DNA from: Pseudomonas guariconensis
Lineage (GTDB): Bacteria > Pseudomonadota > Gammaproteobacteria > Pseudomonadales > Pseudomonadaceae
DNA: 62,132 nt
Direction: 5' to 3'
Assembly: GCF_024127895.1 (NCBI RefSeq)
Contig: NZ_JAMYBK010000024.1
Coordinates: forward strand, 1-62,132
Below, one piece after another: positions 6,998 through 15,536 of the stretch. The translations under genes and the position numbers were made by a program. Below the pieces are notes generated by a model that worked only from the letters and a program-made list of their open reading frames with translations, was not told the DNA's origin and did no database searches. Each line of letters opens with the position of its first letter. The stretch's first letter is position 1.

Positions 6998-8449
6998 TCA
7001 GTGCAGGGCCTCTTCGGCTTTCTGGATCGCGGCGAATTCCTCTTCCGGTGTCCCGGCCACCAGGTGGTGGCGGCTGTAGAAGGCGAAGTAGGCAATTAAT
7101 ACTCCATAGATCACCGCGGCGCCAATCACCACCCGAGGGTCGACCAGGAAGCCCGCGACCACCGCCAGGCAGGCCAGCACCAGGGCCAGGCCCGAGGTGA
7201 AGATGCCGCCTGGGGTGCGGTACGGACGCTCCATCCGGGGGCGACGGATGCGCAGGGTGATGTGCGCGGCCATCATCAGCACGTAGGACAGCGTGGCACC
7301 GAACACCGCCACCAGGATCAGCAGGTCGCCCTGGCCGGTCAGGGACAGGCAAAAACCGATGATCCCCGGGATGACGAGGGCCAGCACTGGCGCCTTGCTC
7401 TTGTTGGTCTCCGAGAGTTTGCGCGGCAGGTAGCCTGCGCGGGAAAGGGCGAAGATCTGCCGCGAATAGGCGTAGATGATCGAGAAAAAACTAGCGATCA
7501 GGCCAGCCAGGCCGACCAGGTTGACGAAGCCGCCCATCCAGGTGGAACCACCGTAGGCCTTGGCCAGCGCCTCGACCAGCGGGTTGCCGGAGGCTTTCAG
7601 GGCCTCGGAACCGGCACCGCCAGGCCCGACCACCAGGATCAGCAGGGCGAAGGCCAGCAGCACCAGCATGGCGCCGATCAGGCCGCGTGGCAGGTCGCGC
7701 CGTGGGTTCTTGGTTTCCTCGGCGGCCAGTGGCACGCCTTCGACGGCGAGGAAGAACCAGATCGCGTAGGGGATCGCCGCCCAGATGCCGACATAGCCGA
7801 AGGGCAGGAAGGCGCTGGCGCCAGCGGCGTCGGTCTGGGCGATGTCGAACAGGTTGGCTGCATCGAAATGGGGCACCATGCCCACCAGGAACACGGCCAG
7901 GGCGATCGCGGCGACGGCGGTGATGATGAACATCAGCTTGAGCGCTTCACCGACACCGAAGATATGGATGCCGATGAAGACGATATAGAACGCCAGGTAG
8001 ACCATCCAGCCGCCGATGCCGAACAGCGACTGGCAGTAGGCGCCGATGAACGTGGCGATGGCGGCCGGGGCGATGGCGTACTCGATGAGGATCGCGGTAC
8101 CGGTCAAAAAGCCGCCCCAGGGCCCGAAGGCGCTGCGGGCGAAACCGTAGCCGCCGCCGGCGGTGGGGATCATCGACGACAGTTCGGCCAGGGAAAAGCA
8201 CATGCACAGGTACATGGTGGCCATCAGCAAGGTGGCGAGGAACATGCCGCCCCAGCCGCCCTGGGCCAGGCCGAAGTTCCAGCCGGCATAGTCGCCGGAA
8301 ATCACGTAGGCCACGCCCAGGCCCACCAGCAGGATCCAGCCCGCCGCGCCTTTTTTCAGCTGGCGGTGCTGGAAATAGTCCGCATCGACTTTTTCGAAAT
8401 CGACGGAAGCGCTCACCGGCGTGCCGGTGGCGGAATGATCGCTTGGCAT
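6998..8449 (-). CDS. eat: Ethanolamine permease (APC superfamily)
   Basis: 483 residues from ATG 8449, with about 12 hydrophobic segments. APC-family features include the early LKKGAAGWILLVGLGVAYVI region and the FSLAELSSMIPTAGGGYGFAR motif. The family member beside eutBC is the ethanolamine importer that feeds EutBC. It is the first gene of a three-gene operon with eutB (49 bp away) and eutC. The sigma-54 promoter at 8511-8526 lies about 60 bp upstream of its start. Confidence 0.93.
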   Translation of the reverse strand: MPSDHSATGTPVSASVDFEKVDADYFQHRQLKKGAAGWILLVGLGVAYVISGDYAGWNFGLAQGGWGGMFLATLLMATMYLCMCFSLAELSSMIPTAGGGYGFARSAFGPWGGFLTGTAILIEYAIAPAAIATFIGAYCQSLFGIGGWMVYLAFYIVFIGIHIFGVGEALKLMFIITAVAAIALAVFLVGMVPHFDAANLFDIAQTDAAGASAFLPFGYVGIWAAIPYAIWFFLAVEGVPLAAEETKNPRRDLPRGLIGAMLVLLAFALLILVVGPGGAGSEALKASGNPLVEALAKAYGGSTWMGGFVNLVGLAGLIASFFSIIYAYSRQIFALSRAGYLPRKLSETNKSKAPVLALVIPGIIGFCLSLTGQGDLLILVAVFGATLSYVLMMAAHITLRIRRPRMERPYRTPGGIFTSGLALVLACLAVVAGFLVDPRVVIGAAVIYGVLIAYFAFYSRHHLVAGTPEEEFAAIQKAEEALH

Positions 8450-8510
8450 AGTGTTCACCTGTTGTTTTTCTTGATGGCCGGAGGGACTTCCAGCCCATGG
8501 TGATTGGTCG

Positions 8511-8526
8511 TGCAGGAAGCGGGCCA
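8511..8526 (-). promoter_or_regulatory. Sigma-54 promoter of eat-eutBC
   Basis: The minus strand reads TGGCCCGCTTCCTGCA, against the consensus TGGCACG-N4-TTGCW. The invariant GG (-24) and GC (-12) have the correct spacing. It lies 60 bp upstream of the eat start codon. Confidence 0.8.
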
Positions 8527-8570
8527 TTCAGCTGCGAACTGCGAGCCGCAAGCTTCAAGCTACAAGCTTC

Positions 8571-8607
8571 AAGAAAAAGCAGGCCTGTGCACGGTCCGCT
8601 TTTTCTT
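8571..8607 (-). terminator. Terminator-like palindrome after the aldehyde dehydrogenase gene
   Basis: AAGAAAAAGC (8571-8580) and GCTTTTTCTT (8598-8607) form a 10-bp stem ending in T-rich sequence on both strands. It is flanked by CAAGCTTCAAG-type repeats. Placed 25 bp beyond the dehydrogenase stop codon, it separates that gene from eat, which has its own promoter. Confidence 0.65.
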
Positions 8608-8632
8608 GTCGCTTGCAGCTCGAGGCTGTTCG

Positions 8633-10153
8633 TTAGAAGAAGCCCAGCGGGTTGATGTCGTAGCTCACCAGCAGGTTCTTGGTCTGCTGGTAATGGTCGA
8701 GCATCATCTTGTGGGTTTCGCGGCCGACACCGGACTTCTTGTAGCCCCCGAACGCGGCATGCGCCGGGTACAGGTGGTAGCAGTTGGTCCATACGCGACC
8801 AGCCTTGATGCCACGGCCCATGCGGTAGGCGCGGTTGATGTCGCGGGTCCAGACGCCGGCGCCAAGGCCGAACTCGGTGTCGTTGGCGATCGCCAGGGCC
8901 TCGGCTTCATCCTTGAAGGTGGTGACACTGACCACCGGGCCGAAGATCTCTTCCTGGAACACGCGCATGCGGTTGTTGCCCTTGAGCAGGGTCGGCTGGA
9001 TGTAGTAGCCGGTGGCCAGGCTGCCTTCGAGTTTTTCCACCTTGCCGCCGGTCAGCAACTCGGCGCCTTCCTTCTCGGCGATCTCCAGGTAGGAGAGGAT
9101 CTTCTCGAACTGCTGCTGGGACGCCTGGGCACCTACCATGGTCTCGGTGTCCAGCGGGTCGCCACGCTTGATCTGCTGGACCTTCTTCATCACCGCTTCC
9201 ATGAACTGCGGGTATATCGACTCCTGCACCAGCGCTCGCGACGGGCAGGTGCACACCTCGCCCTGGTTGAAGAAGGCCAGCACCATGCCCTCGGCGGCCT
9301 TCTCGATGAAGCTCGGCTCGGCCTGCATGATGTCTTCGAAGTAGATGTTCGGCGACTTGCCGCCCAGCTCCACGGTGGACGGGATGATGTTCTCGGCGGC
9401 GCACTTCATGATGTGCGAGCCGACCGGGGTGGAGCCGGTGAAGGCGATCTTGGCGATGCGCTTGCTGGTGGCCAGGGCTTCACCGGCCTCGCGGCCATAG
9501 CCTTGCACCACGTTGAGCACGCCCTTGGGCAGCAGGTCGCCGATCAGCTCGAGCAGCACGGTAATGCCCAGTGGGGTCTGTTCGGCCGGCTTGAGCACCA
9601 CGCAGTTGCCCGCGGCCAGGGCCGGCGCCAGCTTCCAGGCGGCCATCAGCAGTGGGAAGTTCCACGGGATGATCTGCCCGACCACGCCCAGTGGTTCGTG
9701 GATGTGATAGGCCACGGTGCTTTCGTTGATCTCGGCGGCGCCGCCTTCCTGGGCGCGGATGCAGCCGGCGAAGTAGCGGAAATGATCGACCGCCAGGGGG
9801 ATGTCGGCGTTGAGGGTCTCGCGAATCGGCTTGCCGTTGTCCCAGGTCTCGGTGATGGCCAGGACTTCCAGGTTCTGCTCGATGCGGTCGGCGATCCTCA
9901 GCAGGACGTTCGAGCGTTCTTGCACCGAGGTGCGGCCCCAGGCGTCGGCGGCGGCATGGGCGGCGTCCAGCGCCTTGTCGATGTCCTCGGCGGTGGAGCG
10001 GGGGAATTCGGCGATCGGCTGGCCGTTCACCGGCGAGGTGTTGGTGAAGTACTCACCCTTGACCGGAGGAACGAACTCACCACCGATGTAGTTACCGTAG
10101 CGGCTCTTGAAGGAAATCTTCGCGCCTTCGGTACCGGGATGTGCGTAACGCAT
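8633..10153 (-). CDS. aldB: NAD-dependent aldehyde dehydrogenase (acetaldehyde oxidation)
   Basis: 506 residues, close to AldB/ExaC/AcoD enzymes. The catalytic Cys lies in NQGEVCTC, the general-base Glu in VELGGKSPN, and the cofactor loop in FTGSTPVG. In this context it should oxidise acetaldehyde from ethanolamine to acetate. It is a separate transcription unit with its own sigma-54 promoter (10201-10216) and RBS AGGAGA, divergent from eatR. Relatives in P. aeruginosa also act on other aldehydes or hydrazones, so the substrate range may be broader. Confidence 0.93.
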   Translation of the reverse strand: MRYAHPGTEGAKISFKSRYGNYIGGEFVPPVKGEYFTNTSPVNGQPIAEFPRSTAEDIDKALDAAHAAADAWGRTSVQERSNVLLRIADRIEQNLEVLAITETWDNGKPIRETLNADIPLAVDHFRYFAGCIRAQEGGAAEINESTVAYHIHEPLGVVGQIIPWNFPLLMAAWKLAPALAAGNCVVLKPAEQTPLGITVLLELIGDLLPKGVLNVVQGYGREAGEALATSKRIAKIAFTGSTPVGSHIMKCAAENIIPSTVELGGKSPNIYFEDIMQAEPSFIEKAAEGMVLAFFNQGEVCTCPSRALVQESIYPQFMEAVMKKVQQIKRGDPLDTETMVGAQASQQQFEKILSYLEIAEKEGAELLTGGKVEKLEGSLATGYYIQPTLLKGNNRMRVFQEEIFGPVVSVTTFKDEAEALAIANDTEFGLGAGVWTRDINRAYRMGRGIKAGRVWTNCYHLYPAHAAFGGYKKSGVGRETHKMMLDHYQQTKNLLVSYDINPLGFF

Positions 10154-10200
10154 GGTGTGTCTCCTGGCTATTGTGTTTGTGATGGAGTTGAAAAGCGTAG

Positions 10201-10216
10201 AGCAAAGGTCGGGCCA
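10201..10216 (-). promoter_or_regulatory. Sigma-54 promoter of the aldehyde dehydrogenase gene
   Basis: The minus strand reads TGGCCCGACCTTTGCT, a close match to TGGCACG-N4-TTGCW. It sits 48 bp upstream of the ATG, giving a predicted leader of about 37 nt. Confidence 0.85.
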
Positions 10217-10278
10217 GCGCTCAGAGCCCCTTTATAATCAATGAGTTATGCGAAATTGGTGATGAGACTGACAGACCG

Positions 10279-10328
10279 TTGTACCTACCCTGGTACGCTC
10301 GCCGTGACACTTTGTACCGTTTCCGACA
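10279..10328. promoter_or_regulatory. Candidate EatR enhancer sites
   Basis: An inverted repeat GTACC-taccct-GGTAC (10281-10295) is followed by TTTGTACCGTTTCCGACA (10311-10328), which repeats the TTGTACC half-site. They lie 65-125 bp upstream of the -24/-12 element, the normal distance for an enhancer-binding protein. Assignment to EatR is inference. Confidence 0.45.
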
Positions 10329-10420
10329 CAGCGCATGACTCAGCGGTCAGTGCGCCATTGCAAAGCCTTCCCAGGTAGAGGATGCTGGCAGGACGCTCTA
10401 TCTGCGGAGAACAACAACTA

Positions 10421-12373
10421 ATGCAGAGCAACCCTTTCAGCCGCCATGCCCACCAGGTGCTCACGGTCGCCCGCGGCCAGGCCAGCGGGCCGGGCAGCGA
10501 CCCATCGATCGCCCGCTCCTGGCTGCGCTGCCTGGAGGACTATCACCTCGACCCAGCCTTGGCCCAGGCCCCCGTGGTGCTGGAACACGGCCGCCTGCTG
10601 GAGAGCCGCGAGCGCCTGCGCCAGGTGCTGCAGATCGCCGACAGCGAGATGAACAGCCTGCACCAGCAGCTTTCCGGCTCTGGCCATGCGGTACTGCTGA
10701 CCGATGCCCGCGGGGTGATCCTCAACTGTGTCACCGCGCCCACCGAGCGGCGCATCTTCGAGCGTGCCGGGCTGTGGCTGGGCGCCGATTGGAGCGAGGC
10801 CCGCGAGGGCACCAATGGCATCGGCACCTGCCTGGTCGAGCGCCAGGCCCTGACCATCCACCAGGACGAGCATTTTCGCGGCCGCCACACCGGCCTGACC
10901 TGCTCGGCGAGCCCGGTGTTCGACCCCCACGGCGAGCTGCTGGCGGTGCTCGATGTTTCCTCGGCGCGGCCAGACGTGTCGCGCCAGAGCCAGTTCCATA
11001 CCATGGCCCTGGTCAACCTCTCGGCGAAGATGATCGAAGGCTGCTATTTCCTGCGCCATTTCGAACACCAGTGGCTGTTGCGCTTTCACCTGCAGGCCGA
11101 ATCGGTCGGGTTGTTCAGCGAGGGTTTGCTGGCGTTCGACGGCGACGGGCGGATCTGCGCGGTCAACCAGGGCGCCCTGAACCTGCTGGGCACCATCCGT
11201 GGCGGTGTGCTGGGCAAGCCGGTGGACATGTTCTTCGCCTGCAGCCACGACGAACTGTTCAGCCGTGCCACGCCCCAGGGCTGCGCGGCCTGGCCATTGC
11301 ACACCCGCGATGGCCGGCGGGTATTCGCCAGCCTGCGCGGCCAGGCGCACACGCCGGCGTGGTCGGTACCGCCTGCCGCGCCGTTGGCCAAGGCTGTGCC
11401 GCAGCCCGCCCTGTGCTTGCTCGACCCGGCCCTGCAGAACGATTTCCGCCGTGCCGTGCGGGTCTTCGAGCGAGACGTGCCGCTGCTGCTGCGTGGCGAG
11501 ACCGGCTGTGGCAAGGAGGCGTTCGCCCAGGCGGTGCACCAGGCCAGTGATCGCCGGGACAAGGCCTTCGTGGCGATCAACTGTGCCTCGATCCCCGAGA
11601 GCCTGATCGAGAGCGAGCTGTTCGGCTATCGCGGCGGCAGTTTCACCGGGGCGCGCAAGGAGGGCATGCGCGGCAAGCTGCTCCAGGCCGATGGCGGCAC
11701 GCTGCTGCTGGACGAGATCGGCGACATGCCCCTGGCCTTGCAGACCCGCCTGTTGCGGGTGCTGGAGGAGCGCCGGGTGGTGCCCATCGGCGGTGAGCCG
11801 CAAGCGGTGGATGTACGGATCATCAGTGCCACCCACCGCGACTTGCTGGAGCGGGTGGAGCAGGGGAGTTTCCGCGAAGACCTGTATTACCGCCTCAATG
11901 GCCTGGAGGTGGCGCTCCCGGCCTTGCGCGAGCGCAGCGACAAAGCGCAGTTGCTGGACTTTCTCCTGGCGCAGGAGGCAGACGGGCTACCTATCGGGAT
12001 CGCGCCGGCCGCGCGCCAGGCCCTGCTGGACTTCGCCTGGCCGGGCAACGTGCGACAGATGCGCAATGTGCTGCGCACCCTGGTGGCATTGTGCGAAGAC
12101 CATCGCATCGAGCATGCCGACCTGCCGCCGATCGTGAAACACGGCGCCACGCCCGTGGCAGCGGGCTTGCCCGCGAACGAGGGCGAGCCCCTTGTCATGG
12201 CTGGCCAGCCCCACGGTGGCCCAGCAACCCTCGAGGACGTCGAGCGGGACGCGCTGCTGGCCGTGCTCGAGGCAAAACGCTGGCACATGACCCACGTCGC
12301 CGAACACCTGGGCATCAGCCGCAATACCTTGTATCGGAAACTGCGCAAGCACGGCATCGCCAGGGCCGGGTAA
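10421..12373 (+). CDS. eatR: Sigma-54-dependent activator of ethanolamine use (AcoR family)
   Basis: 650 residues from ATG 10421 (GGAG 12 bp upstream). Order: N-terminal GAF-type sensor (about 60-210, with EGTNGIGTCLVE), PAS-like part (about 225-330), AAA+ domain with Walker A GETGCGKE and Walker B LLLDEIGD, and a Fis-type HTH at the end (HVAEHLGISRNTLYRKLRK). The sigma-54 contact loop reads GSFTGA instead of the usual GAFTGA. Divergent from the aldehyde dehydrogenase and near eat-eutBC, both with sigma-54 promoters, it corresponds by position and family to P. aeruginosa EatR. The inducing signal (ethanolamine or acetaldehyde) is inferred. Confidence 0.88.
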   Translation: MQSNPFSRHAHQVLTVARGQASGPGSDPSIARSWLRCLEDYHLDPALAQAPVVLEHGRLLESRERLRQVLQIADSEMNSLHQQLSGSGHAVLLTDARGVILNCVTAPTERRIFERAGLWLGADWSEAREGTNGIGTCLVERQALTIHQDEHFRGRHTGLTCSASPVFDPHGELLAVLDVSSARPDVSRQSQFHTMALVNLSAKMIEGCYFLRHFEHQWLLRFHLQAESVGLFSEGLLAFDGDGRICAVNQGALNLLGTIRGGVLGKPVDMFFACSHDELFSRATPQGCAAWPLHTRDGRRVFASLRGQAHTPAWSVPPAAPLAKAVPQPALCLLDPALQNDFRRAVRVFERDVPLLLRGETGCGKEAFAQAVHQASDRRDKAFVAINCASIPESLIESELFGYRGGSFTGARKEGMRGKLLQADGGTLLLDEIGDMPLALQTRLLRVLEERRVVPIGGEPQAVDVRIISATHRDLLERVEQGSFREDLYYRLNGLEVALPALRERSDKAQLLDFLLAQEADGLPIGIAPAARQALLDFAWPGNVRQMRNVLRTLVALCEDHRIEHADLPPIVKHGATPVAAGLPANEGEPLVMAGQPHGGPATLEDVERDALLAVLEAKRWHMTHVAEHLGISRNTLYRKLRKHGIARAG

Positions 12374-12439
12374 GCGAAACAGCGGGTGCGATTTCCCTCG
12401 CCCTGGGCTACCCTGCCTCGATGTTTTGCGAGGTCGACC

Positions 12440-13789
12440 ATGCACATTCACATTCTCGGTATTTGCGGCACTTTCATGGGTTCGCTGGCGGTGCTGGCCA
12501 AGGAGCTGGGCCATCGGGTCACTGGCTCCGACGCCAACGTCTATCCGCCGATGAGCACGCAACTGCAGGCCCAGGGCATCGAACTGACCCAAGGCTATGA
12601 CCCGGCCCAACTGCAGCCGGCGCCGGACCTGGTGGTGATCGGCAACGCCATGTCGCGGGGCAACCCGGCCGTGGAATACGTGCTGAACAAGGGCCTGCCC
12701 TATGTCTCCGGCCCCCAGTGGCTGGCCGATCACGTGCTGCAGGGGCGCTGGGTGCTGGCCGTGGCCGGCACCCATGGCAAGACCACCACCAGCAGCATGC
12801 TGGCCTGGGTCCTGGAACATGCCGGCATGAGCCCGGGCTTTTTGATCGGCGGCGTGCCGCAGAACTTCTCGGTGTCGGCGCGCCTGGGCGAGACACCGTT
12901 CTTCGTGGTCGAGGCAGACGAATACGACAGTGCTTTCTTCGACAAGCGCTCGAAGTTCGTGCATTACCATCCACGCACCGCGATCCTCAACAACCTTGAG
13001 TTCGATCATGCGGACATCTTCCCTGACCTGGCGTCCATCGAGCGGCAGTTCCACCACTTGGTGCGGACGATTCCCAGCGAGGGCCTGATCATCCACCCGA
13101 CCACCGAACCGGCCCTGGAACGGGTGATCGGCATGGGCTGCTGGACCCCGGTGCAGACCACCGGCGAGGGCGGCCAGTGGCAGGCGCGCTTGCTCAGCGC
13201 CGATGGCTCGCGCTTCGAGGTGCTGTTCGAAGGCGAGGCCCAGGGCGTGGTCGAGTGGGAGCTGACCGGCCAGCACAACGTGGCCAATGCCCTGGCCACC
13301 CTGGCCGCCGCCCGCCACGTGGGCGTGGCGCCGGCCATGGGCATCGAGGGATTGAGTGCGTTCAAGAGCGTCAAGCGGCGCATGGAGAAGGTGGCCGAGG
13401 TCCAGGGCGTGACCATCTATGACGATTTCGCCCATCATCCGACCGCCATCGCCACCACCCTTGATGGCCTGCGCAAGCGTGTCGGCGAAGCGCCGGTGAT
13501 CGCCGTGATCGAGCCGCGTTCCAACTCCATGAAGCTTGGCGCCCACCGTGAAGGGCTGCCGGAAAGCGTCGAGGCGGCCGACCAGGTGATCTGGTACGCC
13601 CCGCCCAACCTGGGCTGGGACCTGGCCAGCACTGCCGCCCAGTGCAAGGTGCCGGCGGTGGTGGCCGACAGCCTCGAGGCGATCATCGAGCGCATCAAGG
13701 GCCAGGCCCGCCCAGGCACCCATGTGGTGATCATGAGCAACGGCGGTTTTGGCGGCCTGCACGGCAAGCTGGCCGAGGCCCTGGCATGA
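12440..13789 (+). CDS. mpl: UDP-MurNAc : Ala-Glu-mDAP tripeptide ligase
   Basis: 449 residues, full length. Mpl attaches the recycled murein tripeptide L-Ala-D-Glu-mDAP to UDP-MurNAc in the cytoplasm. Mur-ligase signatures: N-terminal HILGICGTFMG, P-loop AVAGTHGKTTT, and the YDDFAHHPTA motif. The start MHIHILG at 12440 is preceded by TGCGAGG. It overlaps ubiX by 4 bp (ATGA), so translation is probably coupled. Confidence 0.96.
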   Translation: MHIHILGICGTFMGSLAVLAKELGHRVTGSDANVYPPMSTQLQAQGIELTQGYDPAQLQPAPDLVVIGNAMSRGNPAVEYVLNKGLPYVSGPQWLADHVLQGRWVLAVAGTHGKTTTSSMLAWVLEHAGMSPGFLIGGVPQNFSVSARLGETPFFVVEADEYDSAFFDKRSKFVHYHPRTAILNNLEFDHADIFPDLASIERQFHHLVRTIPSEGLIIHPTTEPALERVIGMGCWTPVQTTGEGGQWQARLLSADGSRFEVLFEGEAQGVVEWELTGQHNVANALATLAAARHVGVAPAMGIEGLSAFKSVKRRMEKVAEVQGVTIYDDFAHHPTAIATTLDGLRKRVGEAPVIAVIEPRSNSMKLGAHREGLPESVEAADQVIWYAPPNLGWDLASTAAQCKVPAVVADSLEAIIERIKGQARPGTHVVIMSNGGFGGLHGKLAEALA

Positions 13790-14415
13790 GTGGGCCGGAG
13801 CGCATCACCCTGGCCATGACCGGTGCCTCGGGGGCGCAGTATGGGCTGCGCCTGCTCGACTGCCTGGTGCGCGAGGACCGTGAGGTGCATTTCCTCATCT
13901 CCAAGGCTGCGCAACTGGTGATGTCCACCGAGACTGATGTATTGCTGCCGGCCAAGCCCCAGGCGATGCAGGCCTTCCTGACCGAATACACCGGTGCCGC
14001 CGACGGGCAGATCCGTGTCTATGGCAAGGAGGACTGGATGTCGCCCGTGGCTTCGGGGTCTGGCGCGCCGGCGGCCATGGTGGTGGTGCCGTGTTCCACC
14101 GGGACCTTGTCGGCCATCGCCACGGGGGCCTGCAACAACCTGATCGAACGGGCGGCCGACGTCACCTTGAAAGAGCGTCGGCAGTTGATCCTGGTTCCGC
14201 GCGAGGCGCCGTTGTCGACCATTCACCTGGAGAACATGCTCAAGCTGTCGCAGATGGGCGCGGTGATCCTGCCGGCGGCGCCGGGCTTCTATCACCAACC
14301 GCAGACCATCGACGACCTGGTCGATTTCGTCGTGGCGCGCATCCTCAACCTGCTGAACATCCCCCAGGACATGCTGCCGCGCTGGGGTGAGCACCACCTC
14401 GGGATCGACGATTGA
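13786..14415 (+). CDS. ubiX: Flavin prenyltransferase
   Basis: 209 residues. UbiX joins a dimethylallyl group to FMN to make the prenylated flavin needed by UbiD decarboxylase in ubiquinone synthesis. Visible: ALAMTGASGAQYGLRLL-type start, the PCSTGTLSAIATG flavin-binding stretch, and LVPREAPLSTIHLENM. It overlaps the mpl stop codon and the start of the downstream small lipoprotein gene. Confidence 0.95.
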   Translation: MSGPERITLAMTGASGAQYGLRLLDCLVREDREVHFLISKAAQLVMSTETDVLLPAKPQAMQAFLTEYTGAADGQIRVYGKEDWMSPVASGSGAPAAMVVVPCSTGTLSAIATGACNNLIERAADVTLKERRQLILVPREAPLSTIHLENMLKLSQMGAVILPAAPGFYHQPQTIDDLVDFVVARILNLLNIPQDMLPRWGEHHLGIDD

Positions 14416-14699
14416 GGCGGGCGCTGGCAGGGCTGCTGGTGCTGGCCCTGCTCGGTGGCTGCGCGACCGTGCGCACGCTGGATGCCAACAAGCCGGGAAC
14501 GCCGGTGGTGTATGCCGGGACGCGGCTGGACCTGTATGCACTCAAGGGTGGGTGTTGCCCCGAGGACCGCTTCGGGGCGCAGGCACCGGCGTATCCTGGG
14601 TGGGACCTGCCGGGGAGCCTGTTGCTCGACACCTTGTTGTTGCCATTGTCGTTGCTGACGGCGTTGGGGATTGGCTTTCAGGCTACTGGCGGGCTTTGA
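14412..14699 (+). CDS. YceK/YidQ-family lipoprotein
   Basis: 95 residues, apparently starting with TTG at 14412, which overlaps the ubiX stop codon. The signal peptide ends in the lipobox LLGGC near residue 17, followed by ATVRTLDANKPGTPVVYAGTR and a C-terminal hydrophobic part (LDTLLLPLSLLTALG). This matches the small YceK/YidQ lipoprotein family, whose function is unknown. Co-transcription with mpl-ubiX is likely. Confidence 0.8.
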   Translation: MRRALAGLLVLALLGGCATVRTLDANKPGTPVVYAGTRLDLYALKGGCCPEDRFGAQAPAYPGWDLPGSLLLDTLLLPLSLLTALGIGFQATGGL

Positions 14700-14724
14700 G
14701 CCCATCAGCCAAGTGTTGCAGCTG

Positions 14725-14855
14725 TCATTTGGGGCCGCTTCGCGCCCTATCGCCGGCAAGCTGCTCCCACAGAGACTGCGCCGCTCCTGAGGTCGGCGCA
14801 GAACCTTGTGGGAGTTCAGTTTGCTGGCGATGGGCTGCAAAGCGGCCCCAATACG
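14725..14855. repeat. Inverted pair of REP-like elements
   Basis: GGGGCCGCTTCGCGCCCTATCGCCGGCAAG...CTCCCACAG and, about 50 bp on, GTGGGAGTTCAG...GCGATGGGCTGCAAAGCGGCCCC in inverse orientation. It fills the gap between two convergent genes. Confidence 0.75.
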
Positions 14856-14865
14856 TGTAACTGAC

Positions 14866-15510
14866 TTATTTCCTGCCCAGCTTGCGCAACTCATCCGACT
14901 CGACGATGCGCACCCCGTCTTCTTCCTCCAGCGCCAGGCGCCACAGCGCCCGGGCCAGGGTGCAGGCCTCGATCCCCCGGTACTTGCCCGGTATCAACCG
15001 CGACAGCGGTGCGGCCAGGCGTTCGCCCAGCCGTGGCTCCAGGCGCTCGCCCAGCAACAGCGAGGGCCGGACGATGGTCAGTTGCGGCCAATCCTGGGCC
15101 TTGAGCGCTTCTTCCATCTCGCCTTTGACCCGGTTGTAGAAGATCGACGACTTGGGATCGGCACCGATGGCGCTGACCACCAGCAGGTGGCGAGCCCCCA
15201 GTTCCCGCGCACGTTTGCTGAAGGCCACCACCATGTCCAGGTCGACGGCGCGGAAGGCCGACTCGGAGCCGGCTTGCTTGAGCGTGGTGCCCAGGCAGCA
15301 GAAGGCGATGTCGACACGCCCGGCCAACTGTGGGAGAAACACGGCCGGGTCGCCCACGGGGTTTTCCAGGTGCGGGTGCTCGGCCAGTGGCCGGCGGGTA
15401 GGTGCCAGCACCCGGCTGATGGTGGGTTCGTTGAGCAGGCGGTCGAGCAGGTGTTCACCCGTCAGGCCCGTGGCTCCGGCAAGCAGGACATGCTGAGGCG
15501 TCAAGTACAT
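14866..15510 (-). CDS. NAD(P)-binding atypical short-chain dehydrogenase (YbjT/HTATIP2-like)
   Basis: 214 residues. A Rossmann start VLLAGATGLTGEHLLDRL near residue 8, CCLGTTLKQAGSE in the middle, and the active-site-like region LVVSAIGADPKSSIFYNRVKGEME, where Tyr-x-x-x-Lys (YNRVK) is intact. Family members bind NADPH; the substrate is not known. Single gene, convergent with the small lipoprotein gene. Confidence 0.85.
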   Translation of the reverse strand: MYLTPQHVLLAGATGLTGEHLLDRLLNEPTISRVLAPTRRPLAEHPHLENPVGDPAVFLPQLAGRVDIAFCCLGTTLKQAGSESAFRAVDLDMVVAFSKRARELGARHLLVVSAIGADPKSSIFYNRVKGEMEEALKAQDWPQLTIVRPSLLLGERLEPRLGERLAAPLSRLIPGKYRGIEACTLARALWRLALEEEDGVRIVESDELRKLGRK

Positions 15511-15536
15511 GATGTCTCTCCCCTTTTACACACAGC

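Noticed and set aside
4609..7200. 863-residue plus-strand open frame opposite eutBC
   Set aside because: Antisense shadow: eutC and eutB on the other strand have clear homology and complete domains.
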